Positions 1 through 6,764 of a stretch of 54,741 nucleotides of DNA are shown piece by piece. Both the position numbers and the translations under genes were made by a program. Source of the stretch: Alkaliphilus pronyensis (GTDB taxonomy: Bacteria > Bacillota > Clostridia > Peptostreptococcales > Natronincolaceae); assembly GCF_009017275.1 (NCBI RefSeq), contig NZ_WBZC01000046.1:1-54741 (forward strand), read 5' to 3'. How positions within the stretch are numbered: the stretch's first letter is position 1; each line of letters opens with the position of its first letter. The notes under the pieces were generated by a model. That model made no database searches and had not been told where the DNA came from. It was given only the letters and a program-made list of their open reading frames with translations.

Positions 1-288
1 GAAGAAGATGAAGAAATAGAAGAAGGTCAAGAGGACGAAGAAGAAGATGAAGAAATAGAAGAAGGTCAAGAGGACGAAGAAGAAGATGAAGAAATAGAAG
101 AAGGTCAAGAGGAAGAAGAAGATGAAGAAATAGAAGAAGGTCAAGAGGAAGAAGAAGATGAAGAAATAGAAGAAGGTCAAGAGGAAGAAGAAGATGAAGA
201 AATAGAAGAAGGCCAAGTGGACGAAGAAGAAGATGAAGAAGTAGAAGAAGGCCAAGAGGACGAAGAAGAAGATGAAGAAATAGAAGAA
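1..288 (+). repeat. Tandem in-frame repeat, units of 36 and 39 bp
   Basis: The motif ggtcaa/ggccaa recurs at 25, 64, 103, 139, 175, 211 and 250, giving spacings of 39, 39, 36, 36, 36 and 39 bp. All spacings are multiples of three, so unit gain or loss keeps the reading frame. Units differ by one Glu/Asp codon and a few substitutions. Confidence 0.9.
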
Positions 289-345
289 GGAATAGATAAC
301 GACTCGTTTTTAAAAGAAGAGGATGAGTTAGAAAAAGAAGAATAG
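1..345 (+). CDS. C-terminal part of an acidic repeat protein (5' truncated by window edge)
   Basis: Frame 1 is open from the first base to a TAG at 343-345. It encodes almost only Glu, Asp, Gly, Gln and Ile in 12-13-residue repeats around the core EEIEEGQ, then a short non-repeat tail ending LEKEE. There is no membrane anchor or sorting motif at the C-terminus, and the N-terminus lies outside the window. The gene sits 29 bp upstream of a SipW-type signal peptidase and a run of TasA-like fibre genes, so a secreted or surface role in the same locus is likely, but this is inferred from position. The strong negative charge would suit cation binding or an extended spacer. The family cannot be named from this fragment. 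Confidence 0.75.
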   Translation, partial: EEDEEIEEGQEDEEEDEEIEEGQEDEEEDEEIEEGQEEEEDEEIEEGQEEEEDEEIEEGQEEEEDEEIEEGQVDEEEDEEVEEGQEDEEEDEEIEEGIDNDSFLKEEDELEKEE

Positions 346-374
346 GAAAACTTAGCTTGAAGGGATTGAAACAA

Positions 375-959
375 ATGGAAAATCATTCTCTTGAAATTCA
401 AGATAATAATAAAAACAATAATAAAATGAATAAGTTTAAGATAATAGCTTCAAACATTTTTATAGGTATAATGGGTGTTATTATAATTGGTATGCTAATA
501 ATGCTGTTCCAAAGCAAGCAAACACAGGGGCCACCATCAATAGCAGGACATCAAATGTATATAGTACTAAGTGGTAGTATGAGTCCTACCTTTAAAACTG
601 GAAGCATAATATTTGTGAAGGAAGCAAATCCAGAGGATATAAAGGTAAATGATATTATAACCTATACTGGTAATGATGGTGGCTCTGCTACTACCCATAG
701 GGTCGTTGGAATACATAATGAAGGCACCATCCTATTTCAGACAAGGGGTGATGCCAATAATATGGATGATCCATTACCAGTTCCAGCAAAAAATGTTGTT
801 GGTGTTGTAAAATACAGCATACCCTTAGTTGGTTATGTGTTCTCCTTTGCACGAACTAAAGAGGGCTTCTTACTTCTTATGATAGTTCCAGGAGCAATTA
901 TAATAGTAACACAGCTATTTAATCTTTTTAAGTATATTAAAGAAGCAAAGGAATCCTAA
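375..959 (+). CDS. sipW: SipW-type (ER/archaeal-type) signal peptidase I
   Basis: Membrane signal peptidase of 194 residues, expected to process the TasA-like preproteins encoded just downstream. It has an N-terminal membrane helix at about residues 22-45, the catalytic Ser in the box SGSMSP (Ser68), and His in TTHRVVG (His108) where the bacterial type has Lys. An Asp follows in RGDANN (about Asp126), and a second membrane helix lies near the C-terminus. The Ser-His-Asp set marks the ER/archaeal branch to which SipW belongs. ATG 375 is chosen because an AAGGG lies about 10 bp upstream; a TTG at 357 is in frame but has a poorer site. SipW enzymes are known to be dedicated to TasA/CalY-family substrates in Bacillus, and the gene order here agrees. 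Confidence 0.9.
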   Translation: MENHSLEIQDNNKNNNKMNKFKIIASNIFIGIMGVIIIGMLIMLFQSKQTQGPPSIAGHQMYIVLSGSMSPTFKTGSIIFVKEANPEDIKVNDIITYTGNDGGSATTHRVVGIHNEGTILFQTRGDANNMDDPLPVPAKNVVGVVKYSIPLVGYVFSFARTKEGFLLLMIVPGAIIIVTQLFNLFKYIKEAKES

Positions 960-994
960 CATAAATATGATAAAGCTGGTGGGAGGTGAATGCT

Positions 995-1555
995 TTGATT
1001 AAAAAAATAGTAATGTCTTTCTCGGTGTTTTTGATTTCTATTACATTAATAATAGGTGCTACTACTGCCTACTTTACTGATGGGGCTCCAGTGGAAGATA
1101 CGAAGTTTACCTTTGGAACAATAGATATAGATGTCTCGAAAAATTCCGAAGAAGATTCTGATTGGTTACCTGTTGATGGAGAAGATTCTAACTCAAAAAC
1201 AGTTTCCTGGAAATTCAAAAACAATGGAAGTAATGAGGTATTTTTAAGGGCTAAGATAAATCATGAGTGGGTATTAGCAGCAGATAATGAGGTTAGTAGT
1301 ATAAATGGAGAAACCAACACAAACTGGATATTAATTAGTACTGAATGGGAAGAAAATCAAGGGTGGTATTATTATACAGGTGTTGTAGATCCAAAAGAAG
1401 TAATCTATTTAACATTTGAGGTTTCTATTGATACTATTGAAGGCTTCTTGGGGGCAGAGTATAAGATAGATATTGAAGCAGAGGCAATACAAGCCTCTAA
1501 TAATGCAGCATATTATGAGTGGGGAACTAGTATCTATGGTGTACCAACTCAATAA
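995..1555 (+). CDS. TasA/CalY-like fibre protein 1 (SipW-dependent signal)
   Basis: Secreted protein of 186 residues of the TasA/camelysin family, which forms extracellular fibres or matrix. It has a short basic N-terminus, a hydrophobic stretch and the typical SipW site ATTA followed by YFTD. The mature part contains the family pattern F-x-F-G-T-I near the new N-terminus. It ends with a motif shared by all three paralogues here (A-I-Q-A-S-N-N-A-A then W-G). TTG 995 is preferred because GGGAGG at 981-986 lies 8 bp upstream; a GTG at 986 overlaps that site. It follows the signal peptidase by 35 bp, probably in one transcript. It is the shortest of the three and has only the core beta-sandwich. 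Confidence 0.85.
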   Translation: MIKKIVMSFSVFLISITLIIGATTAYFTDGAPVEDTKFTFGTIDIDVSKNSEEDSDWLPVDGEDSNSKTVSWKFKNNGSNEVFLRAKINHEWVLAADNEVSSINGETNTNWILISTEWEENQGWYYYTGVVDPKEVIYLTFEVSIDTIEGFLGAEYKIDIEAEAIQASNNAAYYEWGTSIYGVPTQ

Positions 1556-1559
1556 TATA

Positions 1560-1633
1560 TTTTAGGCAAACCTATTGAAAAGTAGGGACGCAAAGCTAAT
1601 GGGCCTTTCATTTGAGTGGCAGCCTAGCCGCAA
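1560..1633 (+). promoter_or_regulatory. Cyclic-di-GMP-I riboswitch (GEMM-I), copy 1
   Basis: The RNA carries the hallmark GEMM-I blocks in order: AGGCAAACC, a stem closed by a GAAA tetraloop, GGGACGCAAAGC, a GGGCC receptor arm, then GGCAGCC and GCCGC closing the basal stem. It ends about 12 bases before the GGAGG (1645-1649) of the next fibre gene. No T-rich terminator follows, so control is probably at translation initiation. The ligand c-di-GMP is known for this RNA family; direction of control is not shown by the sequence. Confidence 0.93.
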
Positions 1634-1656
1634 ATCCTAAAAATGGAGGTGTGTAT

Positions 1657-2814
1657 GTGAAGAATAAAATTATATTTAGTGTACTAACTATTGTTATTGC
1701 AGCAGCAATGATAGCTGGAGGAACTATGGCTTGGTTTACTTCAACTGCTGACGCAGGAGAAACCACATTTACAGCTGGTACTGTTAAGATTGAGGCAGAT
1801 CAAGTAGTTAATATTCCAGAGGAAGAAGTTCACGAATGGACAAATGATAACATATTTCCTAAGTGGGTGGTAGAAGCTCAGCAGGGTCAAAGATATGACG
1901 GTGAAGATGTTGTATCTCTACGGTCAGATCCCAATGCAGTGTTATCTTTAGAAAGTGGCAGAAATGAAAAAAATTTCTTTAGTCTAGGCTTTGGTGGTGA
2001 AATAGAGGTTGAGTTTAGCCACATTATATTAGCTGGTGAAGAATTCTCAGTTGTTACTGTAGTTGAGGATACATGGGGGAGAAACCATTATCCAGAGGAA
2101 AAGGCTGATGTATATGTTAGTAAAAACAGAGAAGATTGGATACTTATTGGTACAGCTACTAATCAACCATCAAGTCAGGGTAATCAGATTACCAGTACCT
2201 TTACTCTACCCGAAACAGTAGATTATGCTAAGTTCATTAAGCTGATTGATGTTTCTGAGAGAGAAGATTTTAAAAATGATCAAGATATTTCTGATAATGA
2301 TAGAAACGCAGCCGATGGCTATGATGTAAATGCCATTTATGTTAAAGGTGGATATAAGGATAAAGACCATAACTGGAATCCTGGTGATACTTCTACAAAA
2401 AAGTATAATGTAGAGAATACTGGAACAAAGGATATTCATGTAAGGGCTAAATTAATAGGGAATTGGTATCAGTATAACGAAGAAACTTATCAGTGGGAAG
2501 AATTTACACCAGACCACGGAGATAAGGAAATAGATGTAATTACCATTACAGTTTGCGATGATTCCGATTGGTTTTATGATGAGGCAACTGATTATTACTA
2601 TTATGATGGTTATTTAGGAGGAACATACCAAAGAGAAGATAATGAGGTTTATGAATCTGAGCTATGTGTAGAAATAAAAGTAGATGGTGAAGATACTGAC
2701 AATCAATATCAAGGAAAAAGATATGTTATTTCAACTGTGTTTGAGGCTATTCAAGCATCAAATAATGCAGCAGCAGAGGACACAACTTGGGGTGTGGACT
2801 TTTTCAAAAGATAA
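1657..2814 (+). CDS. TasA/CalY-like fibre protein 2 with an inserted domain
   Basis: Secreted protein of 385 residues. The signal region ends GGTMA followed by WFTS, the usual SipW cleavage context, and is followed by the family sequence ETTFTAGTV. After about residue 40 a block of roughly 160 residues is inserted, rich in beta-prone segments and aromatic residues. The TasA-like core then resumes at NWNPGDTSTKKY and ends with A-I-Q-A-S-N-N-A-A ... W-G. GTG 1657 is chosen: GGAGG lies 7 bp upstream, and any earlier in-frame start would place coding sequence inside the riboswitch. The inserted block looks like a carbohydrate- or ligand-binding beta-sandwich (discoidin-like), but I cannot prove its family. 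It is controlled by the c-di-GMP-I riboswitch in front of it. Confidence 0.85.
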   Translation: MKNKIIFSVLTIVIAAAMIAGGTMAWFTSTADAGETTFTAGTVKIEADQVVNIPEEEVHEWTNDNIFPKWVVEAQQGQRYDGEDVVSLRSDPNAVLSLESGRNEKNFFSLGFGGEIEVEFSHIILAGEEFSVVTVVEDTWGRNHYPEEKADVYVSKNREDWILIGTATNQPSSQGNQITSTFTLPETVDYAKFIKLIDVSEREDFKNDQDISDNDRNAADGYDVNAIYVKGGYKDKDHNWNPGDTSTKKYNVENTGTKDIHVRAKLIGNWYQYNEETYQWEEFTPDHGDKEIDVITITVCDDSDWFYDEATDYYYYDGYLGGTYQREDNEVYESELCVEIKVDGEDTDNQYQGKRYVISTVFEAIQASNNAAAEDTTWGVDFFKR

Positions 2815-2828
2815 TGTAGTTTCAAATG

Positions 2829-2907
2829 AAAAGGCAAACCTATTGAAAAATAGGGACGCAAAGCCATAGGGCCTTTCAGCTTTTGCTGGGTGGTAGCCTG
2901 GCCGCCA
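2829..2907 (+). promoter_or_regulatory. Cyclic-di-GMP-I riboswitch (GEMM-I), copy 2
   Basis: A second GEMM-I RNA with AGGCAAACC, a stem with GAAA loop, GGGACGCAAAGCC, GGGCC, a closed hairpin arm, GGTAGCC and GGCCGCC. The 3' strand of the basal stem runs directly into an inverted repeat: CCAATTAT at 2905-2912 pairs with ATAATTGG at 2924-2931. The right arm takes in the first two bases of the GGAGG at 2930-2934. Ligand-dependent competition for the shared CC would alter access to the ribosome binding site, which suggests translational control. That mechanism is inference. Confidence 0.93.
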
Positions 2908-2941
2908 ATTATATAAAAACAAAATAATTGGAGGAATGGAA

Positions 2942-4072
2942 ATGAGAAAAAAAATAATTTTTACTATGATGGCATTAACAATGGCTATCGCAATGGTAGC
3001 AGGTGGAACCATGGCTTGGTTTACTGATGAGGCTGACGCGGGGGAGACTACTTTTACAGCTGGTACAGTAATTCTTGAAGCAGACGAAGCTGTGCTTGGC
3101 GAAACTGTAACTTGGGATAACTGGAATCCTGGAGACGAAGGGACTGTTGAGTGGGGTTTTATTAATGAAGGTACAAAGGCAATTAACCTTAGAGCAAAAC
3201 TAGATAAGGGTTGGATTGGGATTCAAAGCTTAGAGGATTTAGAGACATTCAATAGTGTATTAAGAGCAATGGCAAGAATAGGTGTAGAGGGATCAGGAGA
3301 CTGGGAACTAGGAATTATTCAAGAGGGAAGCCATAGCCCAGCTCAAGGAACTCAGAATCATTTTACATGGCCTAAGGCTACAGCTGTTCCATTTAAGCTA
3401 ACCTTTGATGGTGAGGTTGTTACATATATAGTAGGTAGTGGAGATGATGCCATTACAATGACATATGCTGTTGACGAAGAAGATTTCAATGATATAGTTA
3501 TAACCACCAGATCAACCAGTGAAGCATATAGTGTATTAGTTAATAATCTTATGCTTGATGGCATTGAGTTAGGGGCAGAAAACTTTATTGAAGAAAATGG
3601 ATGGAGCTATTTAATTATTAGAAGAGAAAATCTTGGTGAAGGCTTTGTTCTTACTGGAGAATCAACAATGGATTGGGAAGGAAACAGACCAAGTCGTTCT
3701 CATTTAACATATCAAATAGAATTAGGTAATTCAACTGAACCATTATTATCACCTGAAAATGTAGATTGGAATGTAATTGGTAACGATAATTGGATACTTA
3801 ATTTAGAAGGCTTTGAAACAGGTTATTATTACTATGTAGTAGAAGAAAATGAAGAAAATGTTCTTGGAAGAATAGCAGGTACCTACGGAGATGAGGCAGA
3901 TGAGGATGAAAGAACAAGAACACTTAGCTTTAATGTTTACTTAAAGGGTGAAGAAACTGGAAATGAGTATCAAGGAGCAAAGTATATATTTAGTCTAAAT
4001 GCAGAAGCAGTTCAAGCAAGCAACGGTGCTGCTGAAGCAATGTGGGGTTTAGAAGTATCTGATGAAGAGTAA
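2942..4072 (+). CDS. TasA/CalY-like fibre protein 3 with an inserted domain
   Basis: Secreted protein of 376 residues with signal region ending GGTMA followed by WFTD and then ETTFTAGTV, nearly identical to fibre protein 2 at this end. Core TasA-like segments (TWDNWNPGDEGTVEW) follow at once. A different insertion of about 190 residues separates LDKGWIG from the returning core at the YYYYVVEE region. The end carries the shared A-V-Q-A-S-N-G-A-A ... W-G motif. ATG 2942 has GGAGG 7 bp upstream; ATG 2936 is too close to it. The gene is controlled by riboswitch copy 2. The inserted segment differs from that of protein 2, so the two genes are not simple duplicates. Confidence 0.85.
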   Translation: MRKKIIFTMMALTMAIAMVAGGTMAWFTDEADAGETTFTAGTVILEADEAVLGETVTWDNWNPGDEGTVEWGFINEGTKAINLRAKLDKGWIGIQSLEDLETFNSVLRAMARIGVEGSGDWELGIIQEGSHSPAQGTQNHFTWPKATAVPFKLTFDGEVVTYIVGSGDDAITMTYAVDEEDFNDIVITTRSTSEAYSVLVNNLMLDGIELGAENFIEENGWSYLIIRRENLGEGFVLTGESTMDWEGNRPSRSHLTYQIELGNSTEPLLSPENVDWNVIGNDNWILNLEGFETGYYYYVVEENEENVLGRIAGTYGDEADEDERTRTLSFNVYLKGEETGNEYQGAKYIFSLNAEAVQASNGAAEAMWGLEVSDEE

Positions 4073-4134
4073 TATATAGATAAAAGTTTTTTATTAGAAG
4101 CTTCCATATATGTATTAAAAGAGAGGGTGTTACC

Positions 4135-4929
4135 ATGAAACGTAAAATTCTTAAATCCATAGCCAACATTGTATTAACACTTCTTGTCATTATGTGTTTT
4201 ACCCTTGCTACAAGATTGCAGGACACCTTCGCTCTTGAGGTTATCGGTGGTGAATACGGATTGAGGGTAGAGCTATCTCAAGAAAACGTAGCAACAAACA
4301 ACTTAAACCCAGGAGATGAAAAGGAATCTTACATGACCGTATCAAACGATGGAGAACACCCTCTACCTGTATATCTAAATAATAGAACTGTACGAGAGAT
4401 TCAAGGAAAAGGTGGAGGAAACCTAAATGACAAGTTGAAGCTTATAATAACAAATCAGAATGATGAAGTTGTTTATTCAGGTTCAGTTAAAGGATTAGAA
4501 ACTCCACAGTATATAGGCGAAATACAACCTAACAATAATATTAAGTTAGATTTTAAAGTAGAGCTACCGGATGAAGATACCACAAATGAATATCAAGCAG
4601 CATCTATAACAGTAAAATGGATAGTTTCAACAAGCTATACACCACCTAGTGATCCACCAAGACCAAGACCAAGACCAAGACCTAATCCTCCTACAATAAT
4701 AGAAACTGAAGAAATTGAAGAAATAGAAGAAGAAGATATTCCAGAAGGTGAACCAGAAGTTGAAGAGCCAGAAATTATAGAAGAGGAGCTAGAGGAAGAG
4801 GAGATTCCACTTGGAATAGGTACGTTACCTAAGACAGGAGAGCTTACACCTACCTTCTTCTACGGACTAGGAACTCTGCTGCTAATAATAGGCATATTTA
4901 TTAATAAAAAACCAAAGAGTAAAGCATAA
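4135..4929 (+). CDS. LPXTG wall-anchored protein with TasA-like domain
   Basis: Surface protein of 264 residues, likely the wall anchor or assembly partner of the fibres. An N-terminal signal peptide (about residues 1-33) precedes a beta-rich domain with NPGDEKESYMTVSNDG and a closing NEYQAASITVKW, resembling the core of the neighbouring TasA-like proteins. A Pro-Arg stretch (about residues 175-185) and a Glu-rich stalk follow. Then comes a sortase motif LPKTG at 231-235, a membrane helix and a basic tail. SD GAGAGGG precedes ATG 4135. It is the last gene before a terminator, so it probably closes the fibre operon. The covalent-anchor role follows from the known sortase mechanism; binding to the fibres is inferred from context. 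Confidence 0.85.
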   Translation: MKRKILKSIANIVLTLLVIMCFTLATRLQDTFALEVIGGEYGLRVELSQENVATNNLNPGDEKESYMTVSNDGEHPLPVYLNNRTVREIQGKGGGNLNDKLKLIITNQNDEVVYSGSVKGLETPQYIGEIQPNNNIKLDFKVELPDEDTTNEYQAASITVKWIVSTSYTPPSDPPRPRPRPRPNPPTIIETEEIEEIEEEDIPEGEPEVEEPEIIEEELEEEEIPLGIGTLPKTGELTPTFFYGLGTLLLIIGIFINKKPKSKA

Positions 4930-4931
4930 TT

Positions 4932-4958
4932 AAAGGGCTGGAATTTTCCAGCTCTTTT
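4932..4958 (+). terminator. Intrinsic terminator of the fibre locus
   Basis: Stem AAAGGGCTGGAA against TTCCAGCTCTTT, ending in T residues, 3 bases after the stop codon of the LPXTG gene. Confidence 0.75.
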
Positions 4959-5041
4959 ACTATTACCCCTCACCAGTTTAATGATTATACATAAAATATT
5001 ATCATAAGACTTAAGTATTACATTTAAACTGGAGGGACATT

Positions 5042-5470
5042 ATGGAAATAGATAATTTTCAAGAGAAGGTTAAAGAGGTAATTGAAGGCTTTAAAAATGC
5101 ACGATTCAAGCATAATGGTAGAAGTCTTGATGAGGGAATCGACTGTCTTGGCTTTATTATATTGTTTTATGAGAAATTTGGAATAAAGCTACCCGATAGT
5201 GATGGTGAACCAATAAACTACCGTTGGTATTTAGAAGATCCCGATCGTTATATTAGGGGAATAAAATCATTGGGATGGAAGGCTGTAGACATTAAAGAGC
5301 TACAACCCTTAGATTTGGTGTATTTTGCTGTGAAAAGAAATATTATTACCCACTCAGGCATCATGATAAGTGATACTGATTTTATACACATGTCCCCAAG
5401 TAGAGGGCTATCAATAGATTCCCTTAAACGTCACTGGAGGAAATTCAGAGGTGCTGTACGTTTAATATAA
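5042..5470 (+). CDS. NlpC/P60-family cysteine peptidase (single domain, no signal peptide)
   Basis: Protein of 142 residues with the NlpC/P60 catalytic pattern: Cys35 in DCLGF and His104 in ITHSGIM, followed by a short HMSPSRG segment that would hold the third polar residue. This family usually cleaves peptidoglycan stem peptides or related amide bonds. Here there is no signal peptide, wall-binding domain or membrane helix, so the protein may act in the cytoplasm or be secreted by an unknown route. GGAGGG precedes ATG 5042. It follows the fibre locus terminator and precedes the xpt promoter, so it seems to be a single-gene unit. The substrate is unknown. Confidence 0.75.
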   Translation: MEIDNFQEKVKEVIEGFKNARFKHNGRSLDEGIDCLGFIILFYEKFGIKLPDSDGEPINYRWYLEDPDRYIRGIKSLGWKAVDIKELQPLDLVYFAVKRNIITHSGIMISDTDFIHMSPSRGLSIDSLKRHWRKFRGAVRLI

Positions 5471-5489
5471 AGAAAAAATGCTATTAATA

Positions 5490-5518
5490 TTGATAAGCTT
5501 TTGAAAGTTAGATATAAT
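5490..5518 (+). promoter_or_regulatory. Sigma-A-type promoter for xpt
   Basis: TTGATA at 5490-5495 and TATAAT at 5513-5518 are separated by 17 bp, about 20 bp ahead of the guanine riboswitch. Confidence 0.75.
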
Positions 5519-5538
5519 TAATATTAAATTTATTTTTT

Positions 5539-5607
5539 TCTCGTATAATAATGGAAATATGGTCCATAAGTTTCTACCAAGCCACCGTAAATGGCTTGAC
5601 TACGGGT
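5539..5607 (+). promoter_or_regulatory. Guanine-sensing purine riboswitch
   Basis: Contains the purine aptamer blocks CTCGTATAAT, ATATGGTCC, GTTTCTACC, a CACCGTAAATGG arm and TTGACTACG, which closes P1. The base at the specificity position (C in GACTAC, C74 in xpt numbering) predicts guanine or hypoxanthine rather than adenine. The downstream gene is xpt, matching the known regulon. Confidence 0.95.
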
Positions 5608-5663
5608 AGCAGAAATAGAAAAAACAATGTCTTTTGATTTTGTTATTATTACTATTAATGTAT

Positions 5664-5694
5664 ATCCCTGTAGAATGTTAACAGGGATTTTATT
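5664..5694 (+). terminator. Riboswitch expression-platform terminator
   Basis: ATCCCTG (5664-5670) pairs with CAGGGAT (5682-5688), followed by a T-rich run. It lies between the aptamer and xpt and would form when guanine is bound. Confidence 0.7.
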
Positions 5695-5712
5695 ATGTAA
5701 GACATAAAAAAC

Positions 5713-5753
5713 AAAGCATTTTATCCTTCTATTAAAAACCAATAAAATGCTTT
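5713..5753 (+). other. Second leader hairpin before xpt
   Basis: AAAGCATTTTAT (5713-5724) and ATAAAATGCTTT (5742-5753) form a perfect 12-bp inverted repeat ending 8 bp before the GGAGG of xpt. It is not followed by a long T run. It may be a leftover terminator or an extra translational control element. Confidence 0.6.
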
Positions 5754-5772
5754 AAATCTATGGAGGTGTAGT

Positions 5773-6342
5773 ATGGAACTATTGAAGAAAAAAATACTAG
5801 AAGTAGGGCGGGTTGAAGGAGATGGCATTTTAAAAGTAGATAGCTTTTTAAACCATCAGTTGGATGTAGAGCTTTTGAATGAAATAGGTAAGGAATTTTA
5901 TAGATTATTTAAGGATTATAATATAACAAAAATATTAACTGCAGAGGTGTCAGGAATTGCTATAGCAGCAATAACTGCCCAATACTTTAAAGTTCCAGTA
6001 GTTTTTGCAAAAAAGACACAATCAAAAAATCTTGATAAGGATACCTATGAAGGCGAGGTATATTCTTATACAAAGGATATTACCTATAAAATAAGAGTTT
6101 CTAAACGTTATTTAGATAAAAAGGACAATATTTTAATAGTAGATGATTTTCTAGCAAACGGACAAGCTTTACTGGGGTTAAAGCAAATAATTGATAGCGC
6201 AAATTGTAATCTAAAGGGTGTAGGTATAGTAATAGAAAAGGGATTTCAAAAGGGCGGAAAATTAATAAGAGATAAAGGCATTAATGTAAAATCCTTAGCT
6301 ATTATTGAAGAAATGAAGGATGGAAACATTATATTTAAATGA
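5773..6342 (+). CDS. xpt: Xanthine phosphoribosyltransferase
   Basis: Cytoplasmic salvage enzyme of 189 residues that joins xanthine to PRPP to give XMP. The PRPP-binding signature is visible as ILIVDDFLANG at about residues 124-134, and an N-terminal MELLKKKI start is typical of Xpt. Length equals the usual Xpt length. GGAGG lies 7 bp before ATG 5773. It is regulated by the guanine riboswitch upstream and stands alone here; the usual partner pbuX is not adjacent, though a purine permease gene lies at 33.7 kb. The stop codon overlaps the downstream terminator stem. Confidence 0.95.
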   Translation: MELLKKKILEVGRVEGDGILKVDSFLNHQLDVELLNEIGKEFYRLFKDYNITKILTAEVSGIAIAAITAQYFKVPVVFAKKTQSKNLDKDTYEGEVYSYTKDITYKIRVSKRYLDKKDNILIVDDFLANGQALLGLKQIIDSANCNLKGVGIVIEKGFQKGGKLIRDKGINVKSLAIIEEMKDGNIIFK

Positions 6343-6367
6343 AGCCATTCTTTATTTTAATGGCTTT
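6341..6367 (+). terminator. Terminator hairpin after xpt
   Basis: GAAGCCATT (6341-6349) pairs with AATGGCTT (6359-6366), starting within the xpt stop codon. The loop CTTTATTTT is also T-rich. The same sequence occurs again at 6593-6739, interrupted by a repeat element. Confidence 0.6.
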
Positions 6368-6392
6368 AGATTGTAGACAAACTCTTGATATT

Positions 6393-6511
6393 TTCAAAAC
6401 TACGTAAACCCGCTCAGAACCAAACGGGAATGAGCTTAAGATAATCAGGAATTTTCAAAACTCGCTTAAGCTCAAACAGTTGAAAATCCTAATCTGATTA
6501 TCTTTTCGCTC
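6393..6511 (+). repeat. Complex palindromic intergenic repeat with alternative pairings
   Basis: No gene is visible in 6368-6601. The strongest structure pairs GAGC, AGATAATCAG (6439-6448) and ATTTTCAA (6451-6458) with TTGAAAAT (6480-6487), CTGATTATCT (6494-6503) and GCTC. A competing stem pairs GAGCTTAAG (6432-6440) with CTTAAGCTC (6465-6473). TTTTCAAAACT occurs twice (6393 and 6452). This layout suggests a mobile or RNA-forming repeat rather than chance. Confidence 0.65.
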
Positions 6512-6601
6512 TTTTTTATTCTAACTTCGCCAATCGTTTACTTAAGTTTTAAAAATCGGGTTTGTTAAAATTATATGCTTTGTCTTCAGTTTGAAGCCAT
6601 T

Positions 6602-6721
6602 ATTTATCTCAGCGACTTACTAACACTCCCACTTCTTAAGTGGGAGATAAGTGCCGCCAAGCTTCGAAATAAGGGCAACTAGAGTTCAGGTGGAGTTAAA
6701 ACTCCATCTGAACTAAGTTTT
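6602..6721 (+). repeat. Palindromic repeat element, copy A
   Basis: A 120-bp element with two hairpins. The first pairs CTCCCACTT with AAGTGGGAG inside an outer stem; the second pairs GTTCAGGTGGAGT with ACTCCATCTGAAC. Its ends are defined by comparison with the uninterrupted sequence at 6341-6367. A near-identical copy in the same orientation lies at 7323-7446. It encodes no protein. It resembles a non-autonomous element, possibly derived from an IS200/IS605-type end, which is a guess from its hairpin ends. Confidence 0.75.
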
Positions 6722-6764
6722 CTTTATTTTAATGGCTTCATTTAATTAAATATATCGACTAGAG

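Noticed and set aside
1-288. Regular repeats that look array-like
   Set aside because: There are no unique spacers; the units are adjacent, in frame and encode an acidic protein, so this is not a CRISPR array.
1612-1656. Longer N-terminus for fibre protein 2
   Set aside because: The extension would overlap the c-di-GMP riboswitch, and GTG 1657 has the properly spaced ribosome binding site.
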